A stretch of DNA of 64,000 nucleotides from Lycium barbarum (lineage: Eukaryota > Streptophyta > Magnoliopsida > Solanales > Solanaceae): the NCBI RefSeq assembly GCF_019175385.1, contig NC_083338.1:68704712-68768711 (forward strand), read 5' to 3'. This document shows, in pieces, positions 49,767 through 58,420 of the stretch. A program made the translations under genes and the position numbers. Within the stretch, counting starts at the first letter, position 1, and each line of letters opens with the position of its first letter. Below the pieces are notes generated by a model, which did no database searches, was not told where the DNA came from, and saw only the letters and a program-made list of their open reading frames with translations.

Positions 49767-50976
49767 AACTGATCTTATGGGCTAGACCCCACCTCTACCA
49801 TACCTCGAGGGACAATATTGCATCAAATGCCCAGTCTGTCCACAAACATAGCAAGCATCTGTGCCATGGCGACATGGCCCCGAGTGTAATTTTCTGCACC
49901 GGCTACATCGTGGAACTGGTGGTCTCCTCTATATAATCACCCCCAAACTGAGAACCCAAAGCTCTCGAACTCTGACCCTGTCCTGAAGGAAATGAGCGAT
50001 CAAATCTCCTACCCATAATCGAGGAGGCACACTGGTCACTGACTAGCCTGAGTGTCTAGAATGAGTCAACCTTGATCCCCCTCTATAATCACTGCCGGCT
50101 CCCATGGATCTGACCCTCTTGCTTTGCCTTCTATCGATGTCACATCACCCCCTTGCAGAGGTTGTTGTCCTTCCGAATTCTGGGCATGGGCTTGTATCCG
50201 GAAAATATTCATCCTATCTCGCAACGAGGCCGTCAAACAGTCTTTAAATAAATGTGGTCCTAAGCCACTCACAAAGCGATGCACTCTATCTCCCATATCG
50301 GCCACCATAGCTGGAGCATACCTAGCCAATGAATTAAATTGAAGACTATATTCCCGGGCACTCATGTTTCCTTATTTCAAATTTAAAAATCTATCCGCTC
50401 TAACTCAGCAGACCTCGGGTGGCAAATAATGGAGGATGAAGGCATCCACAAATTCTTGCCAAACGGGAGGAGCTGCATTCTCTTTTCTTGATGCTAGCCA
50501 ATTATTGTACCACAATACCGCCACATCTCGGACTCTATAAGATGCCAACTCCACAGATTCAATCTCGGAGGCATGGATAATCCTCAATGCTCTCAGCATT
50601 TTGTCAATAAAACCTTGCAGGTCTTCATCCGGCTTTGACTTGAAAGCTCCGAAGGTTTCAAACTCATAAAGTCACAGGCTCTGGTACTAGCTACCCAATC
50701 ACTTGGACTCATATTCTGCCGCTGTGCTTGGGCGGCAACCAACTGTGTCAATAGATGAATGGCCTCGGTCACTTGTTGACCCGAAGAAACCGGTGGAGGA
50801 ACTGGAGCTAAAGCTCCTCCTTGTTCTTCTACATTGGGCGAGGTGGAGGAAGTATTAGATGGAGCCTCATTTTGTGACTCGCCCTCTTCCACATTCATTG
50901 GCGGCTCTCTTTCTACCCGCCTTTTCATCATAGTCTTGCCCTTCTGGGCGGCTGTAGCTTTTCCGTTTGGCGACAT
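49767..50976 (-). pseudogene. gag: E8 gag (broken)
   Basis: The likely start is MSPNGKATAAQKGK at 50976. A frameshift in the PPEFFGSKPDEDP region near 50640 separates the N-terminal part. An in-frame TGA at 50405-50407 replaces Arg after LPPEV, and a further TAA lies near 50370. The GDRVHRFVSGLGPHLF block is at about 50300-50240. A CCHC zinc knuckle (CYVCGQTGH...C) can be read at about 49855-49815. Confidence 0.87.
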
Positions 50977-51084
50977 TTCTGAAATCATAAAACACTATTA
51001 AGAGCGGAAAATCTTATAACACAGCTCTATCGCACGATCTCTTAAGATGAAAGATGGTCATTTTTCCTAAATGCCCTGTAGCCT

Positions 51085-51123
51085 CTTGTTTATTAATGTG
51101 GCGCGCAACACACCATAAACAAG
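51085..51123 (-). other. E8 leader stem-loop with GCGCGC loop
   Basis: On the minus strand the outer arms CTTGTTTAT and ATAAACAAG are perfectly complementary. The inner arms GGTGTG and CACATT pair with two wobbles. The loop TTGCGCGC ends in the palindrome GCGCGC. It lies 43 nt after the primer site. Confidence 0.7.
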
Positions 51124-51166
51124 ACTCTACTAGACACGGCTCGTAGACACTTCCTAGAACTGAACT

Positions 51167-51178
51167 GCTCTGATACCA
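51167..51178 (-). other. E8 primer-binding site (initiator-Met tRNA)
   Basis: The minus strand reads TGGTATCAGAGC, 4 bases after the LTR. Confidence 0.93.
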
Positions 51179-51182
51179 CTTT

Positions 51183-51371
51183 TGTCACGACCCGACTAGG
51201 GGCCGTGACGGGTACCCGGGGCTAACCACCGAGCACCACTCATTTCCTTACTCGTCATAGTCATTATACACTTCTTTACCATTCATATACTCATAATCAC
51301 AGGACAACCATTTTTCATTCGAAAACATAATCAATTTTATATACATAAGCCCTTCGGCTATCAAAATAATA

Positions 51372-51410
<39 letters not shown>

Positions 51411-51518
51411 CATAGCATTGTGAGACCATACTACCCACACATGCATATCCACGAGCCTCTACTAGAGTACTAGACATACGGACGGGACAAGACCCCGTCG
51501 TGCCCAAAATACATATAC

Positions 51519-51603
<85 letters not shown>

Positions 51604-51882
51604 AAAGAATAAACCAAGTAGAACCTCCGGAACAATAGAGTGCGCTCAAGTCAGCTGACAGCTCCTACGAGTCTGGATCAAGCTCACCTCCCTGTCTACC
51701 TGTGGGCATGAACATAGCTTCCAAAGAAAACGGACGTCAGTACGTACATTGTACTGAGTATGTAAGACAAGAACGAAATAAACATAATAGAAGAATCATG
51801 AGCCTTAAGAGGAAGGTATAACCTGCATGAGTTTCATAGGTGAATACATCTCATACATATATCGTATATTTATATAAACATA
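51183..51882 (-). repeat. E8 5' LTR, 3' portion
   Basis: Matches the first 600 or so bases of 33582-36253 but is longer because of TA expansion. The LTR hairpin is at 51737-51757. It is cut by E10 after ACATA (51878-51882), the expected target duplication. Confidence 0.9.
51377..51602. repeat. Microsatellites in E8 5' LTR: (TA)n, (AT)n and (AC)n
   Basis: TA run 51377-51406; AT run about 51525-51590 followed by AC to 51602. The corresponding sites in the E8 3' LTR (about 33775-33790 and 33900-33915) are much shorter, so the arrays grew after insertion or were mis-measured. Confidence 0.9.
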
Positions 51883-54477
51883 TGTCACGACCCGTCTATG
51901 GGGCCGCGACGAGCGCCCGGTGCTAGCCCACCTAGGCACCCCTTGGCTTACACTTATACTTACATCTAGGTGAGCCACATAATGAAATATACATTTCTGC
52001 TCATCATTCATGCTAGTCCCATTAGACGAGAATGCTTTTATATCATCATTGGCATTTATGCTGCATCAATGTACATGAGCCGACAAGGCTATCAAATTGA
52101 TATACAAAATATAGGCCGACTGGGCCAGACATATCTAACCATATACACATGACTACGAGCCTCTAAGGAGAGTATAACATATCACATAAGCGGGACAGGA
52201 CCCCGCTATGCCCATAATTATATACACAAAAGAATGAGTACCCAAAAGCTATAGCTCCGAATGAAGTGGAGCTCTGCTATGTAGTCTCTGAGAATGTAGC
52301 TACAAATCAAGTCTGTCTCCCTGTGCACCTGCGGGCATGACGCAGCGTCCACAAGCAAAAGGACGTCAGTACGAAGAATGTACTGAGTATGTAAAGCATG
52401 ATCAATATCAATATAGAAGCATAATAAGCAACATAAGAAATAGCACAAGGCGGGAGATGGTGATATCATCGTCATAGGCACTTACTTGCCTTTCGTAGGA
52501 CTTTCCTTCTAATGCGTATTTACGTACATACATCCATACCCGTATTCGTTTCATATATGTACTCGTATTCGTATACATGCCCTTATTCACATTCATATCG
52601 TATCATATTCGTATTCCTTCACATATCTATATCATATACATCATCATATCATATACATAGTATTTACATAGCATACCCGACCATGCAGGATCAGTGTTTC
52701 ATACATACTTGGCCAACCAAGGCTTAAGGTTACTCATACCTGGCCCTACCAAGGCTTTAGGGTTACTTCTACCTGGACCTACCAAGGAATCATGGTTACA
52801 TCTACCTGGCCCTACCAAGGCGTCATGGTTATCCGTACTATCTGCAGAGGTGTGCGCGCATTACGTAATCATATACATACTTATTTACATATCCTACCCG
52901 GCCTCATAAGCTCGGGGTTCCATAATAGTCATACATAGATACATATACATAATAGCTCATAAGCATCTTTACTATTTACATCATTATCATAATCGTCATC
53001 AACATCATTATTACTATTATCTTCATTCATCACATTTATCTTTATAGGCTTACTCGTCATGCGAGCGATTTAGTACAATCGTGGCGTATCAAGAATCGTG
53101 AGCTTACTAGCTCGGAAGATCAAATCATTTGAAGGATATCATAGTCTCATAGAAGATTTAGATATTTGGCCAAAGAACCATGCCTTATGAAAGAAGGATT
53201 AGCCTTACATACCTTTTCCGTTCAACTATTCTACACTTGCGCTTTCTCCTCCAATGCTAGCGTTTCTACCTTCATTAAAGTCATACTATCATTAGAATCG
53301 ATAGCTGGCATATATGGCTAAAGCTAGAGAAAATCGGACTGCATCTCCTCTATTTATACAACATTCCTCCATAACGAATATCAACTCCCAAACGTCATTA
53401 ATACATTCACAATTCCCTAACAATAATCATTATTCATCCACATTATCCACATTTCTAGACTTACTTCCAATTACTCATATCCATGGCTATAACACACGAC
53501 TATGTCCATTCACGTACATTTCTCATCTCATGTTCTTAACATCATTTATAACATATTTACATCAAAATACATCAATAATCATAACTCAAATCAAACTATT
53601 TCTCAAAATGGCATTATTCCACATTCATGACCCATTTTGCCATACCTTTCTACAATCCAAGTATTTCAACTCTTAAATACCTTAAACAACATAGAAATGT
53701 CATGAATCTTACCTTAGATGTCGTACGAACAAGCCTTGTTTGATAATACTCCACTTGAGAAAAAGCCCTAGTTTACCTCCATGAGATTTCTTGACTTTGA
53801 ATGATCATTGATGGTTTTCTTACACTTGATTCACTTGGTTTATGTTGTTGATCACCAAATATCCTTGAATTCTTGTGGAATATATGTAGAGAGATGTTTT
53901 AGAGAGAAGAGGTGTGATGTAGAAATGAAATGAAATATAACTTGGCCCCTTCATTTATTGAGCAAAAATCTGCCCGACCGTATATACGGACCAACATACG
54001 GTCCGTATAATTTATACGGGCTGTATGTCTGGCCGTATATTTGGTCCAGAAACTTTTTCCTTTCTGGGCTGATTATACGGTCCCAAACATACGGACCGTA
54101 TAATTTATACGGCCAGTATGTTTGGCCGTATAACCCCCAGTGATTCTGAAGTTCGTTTCGTCGATTCGTTTGATCCCCAACCCTTATGGAACCTTCTTAA
54201 CACCTGTTCAACACTTCAATACCAATATAAGGGACGTTATCACTCCCCTCCAAGACATCATTAAAGCTTCGTTAACTCGTTACTCGTATATCCTTTCCGA
54301 TACTCATCGTATGCCTTGCCTTCTCTTGGCCAACTTTCTCATCTAGCATCGTATGCCTTTGAAATCTCACTTAAAGCCATCAATTGTCATTTCTTACTCA
54401 TGGAAATATCGTATACTCGTACTCCTCACTAATTCATTTACATTATCAACAACGGAGGATTTTTCCGAGGTGTAACA
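51883..54477 (-). repeat. E10 3' LTR
   Basis: 2595 bp, from TGTCACGACCCGTC to GAGGTGTAACA on the plus strand. Double hairpin: CGTCC 52346-52350 with GGACG 52361-52365, then TCAGTAC 52366-52372 with GTACTGA 52380-52386. A four-unit minisatellite is at 52710-52839. Palindromes such as TACGG-T-CCGTATAA and ATACGG-A-CCGTAT lie at 53975-54130. Confidence 0.92.
52710..52839. repeat. E10 minisatellite, 4 units of 31-33 bp
   Basis: Units start at 52710, 52741, 52774 and 52807, each with TGG(C/A)C, then ACCAAGG, then GGTTA. Confidence 0.85.
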
Positions 54478-54522
54478 TTCTCCCCCCCCCCCCCCCCCCT
54501 TAAGAACATTTGTCCTCGAATG
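54478..54522 (-). other. E10 polypurine tract with an 18-base homopolymer and hairpin
   Basis: The plus strand has 18 consecutive C (54482-54499), so the element-sense polypurine tract has 18 G. Next to it AACATTTG (54505-54512), TCCT and CGAATG (54517-54522) form the usual hairpin with one mismatch. E11 begins directly after CGAATG. Confidence 0.88.
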
Positions 54523-56821
54523 TGTTGCACCTCGGAAAATTCCCCGTTGGTACGCAAGTAAACGAACAAGTGATGTGTGCGAGAAGTGCGAGTGTATAAT
54601 CTTTCATGAGCAATGTGCGTATATGGACGAGAATGATTAGAATGAAAAGTCGAGAAATGTGAAAAGTTGAAAGTTGGCAAAACTGCCCAGTGGTCGTAAA
54701 GTGCAAAATACGGGCCGTAAAATTGAATACGGTCTGTAAACTGGCAGTCGTAAATTGCCATGAAAGGTTTTAACTTTCTGCCCAGCTGAGAAGTGATAAA
54801 ATACGACCTGGTGGATGGACCGTGCCATGGTCGTAAATCACCACGCATGCAGCCAAAGTTTCTGGTTCTGCTTAAGGTTAAAGACGACCACGAGGGACGG
54901 TCCGTAAACTGGAATACGGACCGTAAACCTCCATGGACGACCACTGTACACCTCAACATAGAATTTCAATTCATTAAATATGTGGACCAAGACTTGTTTT
55001 ATTTCATTTCTACATTACACCATTGCTCTCTAGAATCATCTCTCTACATTTATTTCATAAGTTTTCAAGGATTATAAGTCACCAACAACATAAACAAGTG
55101 AAGCAAGTGTAAGCAATCCATTAAATACCATTCAAGTCAAGAAATGCAAATGGAGAAAAACTAGGGTTTTGCTCAAAGTGGAGTATTATTAACCAAAGCT
55201 TGTTCCTACAACTTCTAATGTAAGATTCATGATTTTTACATGATGTTTAAGGTATTGAAGAGTTGAAATACATGGATTGTATAAAATATGGTCAAGTAGG
55301 TCATGAATGATGAATAGTGGCATTTTGAGGAATAGTTTGAATTGAATCATGAATGTTGTTGTGTTGTGATATGAATGCATTATAAATGGTATTAATATCA
55401 TGAACTAGACACTTTAGACGAATGGACGAAGTTGGATGTTATGACCATGAATATGGGTGAATTAGAGGCAAATTAAGGAGTCTAAATAATGTGGATAACG
55501 TGAATGACTAATGGCCATTGTTATGATATTAATGAAGGTCTAGACGCTAGCATTGGAAGGAAGCGTGCAAGTGAAGAATAGTCCGATGAAAAGGTATGTA
55601 AGGCTAACCCTTCCTTCATAAGGCATGGTTCCTTGGCCAAACTCTTAAATCCTCTATATGAGTATGTTGTATTCAAGTGATTGACACTCCGAACTCATAA
55701 GCTCACGACCCTCGATACGTGCTACGAATGTACTACGCACCCCATTGACGAGTAAGCATAAGATAGAGATGTAGCTAAAACGATGATGATAGTGATGACG
55801 ATGATAATAATAATGATGCTAAAGGTGCCTATGGGCTATTATATTCACATGTGCCTATGAAGGGCTATAATGACACCCCGAGCTTATAATGCCGGGTAGA
55901 TATATGTATATGGATGTATATATATACATGTATGTAGATGATTACGTAACGCGCGCACATATCTGCAGATGGTACGGATAACCCTGAAGCCTTGGTAGGG
56001 CCAGGTAGAAATAACATTGAGCCTTGGTTGGCCAAGTATGTATGAAACACCAAACCTTATGGTCGGGTACGCTATGTATGTATATAAGTGTATGGCTATG
56101 TATATAATATGAATATGAATGTGAAAAGACTATGTATATGAATGCGAATAGGGGCATGTATACGAATATGAGCACTATTATGAAATACGCATGAGAAATG
56201 GAAGTCCCTATGAAAGGCAGGTAAGTGCCATGATGATGATATTATTGTCCTCCCTCCTATGCCACTTCATATATTGTCTATGATGCTTCTATATTGATGT
56301 TGATCATGTTTTACATACTCAGTACATTCTTCGTACTGACGTTCTTTTGTTTGTGGACGCTGCGTCATGCCCGCAGGTGCACAGGGAGACAGACTTGATC
56401 CATAGCTGCTTATTCAGAGATTACATAACGGAGCTCCATTTCCTTCGGAACCATAGCTTTTGGGTACTTATTATTTTATGTATATAATTATGGGCATAGC
56501 GGGGTCCTGTCCTACTCATGTGATGTGTTATACTCTTCCTAGAGGCTCGTAGTCATGTGTATATGGTTAGACAGGTCCGGCCTTGTCGGCCTATGTTTTG
56601 TATATCATTTTGTCGGCCACGTTGGCCACGTACATTGATGTGGCATAGATGCCTATGGTGATATAAATGTACCGTTGTCCAATTGGGACTAGTTGACGAA
56701 TGAATGGAAATGTATGTATAATTATGTGGCTCACATAGATGTAAGTATAAGAGTAAGCTAAGAGGGTGCTCGGGTGGGTTAGCACCGGGTGCTCATCGCG
56801 GCCCCGAGTCGGGTCGTGACA
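54523..56821 (+). repeat. E11 5' LTR
   Basis: 2299 bp, from TGTTGCACCTCGG to GGGTCGTGACA. Palindromes with ACGG/CCGT cores are at 54700-54930. The double hairpin: TCAGTAC 56319-56325 with GTACTGA 56333-56339, then CGTTC 56340-56344 with GGACG 56355-56359 (one G-U pair). A two-unit minisatellite is near 55976-56040. Confidence 0.93.
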
Positions 56822-56825
56822 AAAG

Positions 56826-56837
56826 TGGTATCAGAGC
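56826..56837 (+). other. E11 primer-binding site (initiator-Met tRNA)
   Basis: TGGTATCAGAGC, 4 bases (AAAG) after the LTR end at 56821. Confidence 0.94.
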
Positions 56838-56880
56838 AGTTCAGTCCTAGGGTGTGTCTACGAGTCGTGTCTAGTAGAGT

Positions 56881-56920
56881 CTTTGTTATGGGTGTGTGGC
56901 GCACCACACTTATAATTAAG
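56881..56920 (+). other. E11 leader stem-loop
   Basis: Outer arms CTTTGTTAT and ATAATTAAG (one mismatch, one wobble); inner arms include GTGTG and CACAC. The 8-nt loop TGGCGCAC is the exception among the six: its last six bases are not fully palindromic (only GCGC is). It lies 43 nt after the primer site. A second conserved leader block is at 56965-56980. Confidence 0.62.
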
Positions 56921-57030
56921 AAGCTGCGGACATTTAGGAATAAATGACCTTCTTTCTTCATAAGAATCGTGCGATAGAGCTATGATGTAGGAAATTCTTG
57001 CTCCTAAATCGTGTGTTGTGTATTTCAGAG

Positions 57031-58420
57031 ATGCCTAAAAAGGGAAAGGCTACGGTAGCCCAAAAGGGCAAGACGGTGGCAGAGAAGGCTAAGAAAGCAC
57101 CGCCATCGGTAGTAGAGGAAAGTGAGTCCCAGAGTGTGGCTCAATCTCAGTCCTCCCAGACAGTGCCTATTACTGAGGAGCGTGAGGGAGCCTCAGCCAC
57201 AGCTCCAGCACCTCCATCTCCTCCACCGAATGCTTCTGGCCAAGATGTGAAAAAGGCCATTAATTTGTTGACCCAGTTGGTTGAGGCCCAGGCTTAGAGG
57301 CAAGGTTCAGGGTATGGTGATAGGGCTGTTAGTGCAAGGGCCCGTGATTTCATTACTTTGAACCCCCCGAAATTCTTTGGGTCAAAGCCGGAGGAGGATC
57401 CCCAGGTCTTTATCGATGGTATGCTAAGGACGCTCCGGTCGATACATGTTTCAGACACCGAGTCGGTAGAGCTAGCGTCATATAGATTGAGAGATGTCTC
57501 GATCCATTGGTATACGGTGTGGATGGCTTCACGGGGGGCCAATGCACCTCCCCCGATTTGGCAAGAGTTTGTTGATGCTTTTCTCCGTCCCTATATGCCT
57601 CCATAAGTTCAGCGAGCAAGGGCCGATAAATTCTTAAATTTGAGGCAAGGTAGTATGAGTGCCCTAGAGTATAGCCTCCGCTTTATCTCCTTGGCTAGGT
57701 ATGCTTCGGCCATGGCGGCAGATATGGGTGACAGGGTACACCGATTCGTAAAGGGCCTAGGGCCACACTTGATGGATAAATGCTTGACTGCGTCCCTTCA
57801 GGACGGTATGGATATTGCGCGCATTCAGGCACATGCTCAGAACTTAGAAGAAAGCCTACAACAGCGGAGGAGTGAGCGTGAGCAATATCGGGGACATAGC
57901 AAGAGAGCTAGATCTTCCGGTCCGACAAGCGAGTTTAGAGGCAGACACAGGCAGTAGTTCCATAGACATTCAGGCTATTCTATGACCAGTGCATCTCCTC
58001 GGTTTCCAGGCCAGAGCCTCAATAGATCTGCTCGTTCAGGGCCGATTCCCAGTTATTCAGGACCTCAGTTCAGAGATGATTCAGGCCAGTCAAGGCCACC
58101 TATACCACGATGTTCCCAGTGTGGGAAGTTGCATTGGGATCGATGTCGATTGGGCTCGGATGGTTGCTATTCATGTGGTCAACCAGGCCATATCATACGT
58201 GATTGCCCCTCAGTACAGGGTAGTGGTAGGACCCAGCCATCAGGGTCGGCAGCCGGATCATCAGCATTTGTACGCCCTACGGGGCCAGGTTCACATGCGC
58301 CAGTCGGCCATGGTAGAGGTAGAGGTAGAGGCAGAGCTCCCAGTACTAGCGGTCCTCAGCACCGTATTTATGCTTTGGTTGGACGCCAAGATCTTGAGTC
58401 TTCTCCTGATGTGGTCATAG
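57031..58420 (+). pseudogene. gag: E11 gag (broken by three stops)
   Basis: The start is MPKKGKATVAQKGK at 57031; an earlier in-frame Met at 56998 is less likely because the relatives start at MPPK or MPKK. The capsid block is NPPKFFGSKPEEDPQVF to GDRVHRFVKGLGPHL. Then come a basic region, CSQCGKLH, and a complete CCHC knuckle CYSCGQPGHIIRDC (58165-58206). In-frame stops: TAG 57295-57297 (Gln CAG in relatives), TAA 57604-57606, TAG 57955-57957. Apart from these, the frame is continuous into protease. Confidence 0.92.

Larger units (their letters stand above)
33582..51882 (-). mobile_element. E8: gypsy element (E4 family), split by E9 and E10
   Basis: Minus-strand element: 3' LTR 33582-36253, internal DNA 36254-37467 and 47228-51182, and 5' LTR from 51183. 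E9 (37468-47227) sits within its integrase, and removing it plus one CTCGG copy rejoins the protein from GLPRSR to [13 protein letters not shown]10 cuts its 5' LTR at 51882, so the rest of that LTR lies right of the window. It is the same family as E4. Confidence 0.92.
51883..54522 (-). mobile_element. E10: 3' LTR end of a gypsy element, cut by E11
   Basis: A complete 3' LTR (51883-54477), a polypurine tract and the adjoining hairpin are present; E11 then interrupts at 54522. The remaining internal DNA and 5' LTR should lie right of the window after E11, preceded by a second GAATG. It is the same LTR family as E11 and part of E6. Confidence 0.88.

Noticed and set aside
52710..52839. Regular repeats as a CRISPR array
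   Set aside because: The units are contiguous 31-33 bp tandem repeats without unique spacers, in plant retrotransposon DNA.
53314..53676. 120-codon forward frame in the E10 LTR as a host gene
   Set aside because: It lies wholly within the LTR in antisense, is His/Ile/Thr-rich from a CAT/ACA-rich strand, and has no domain.
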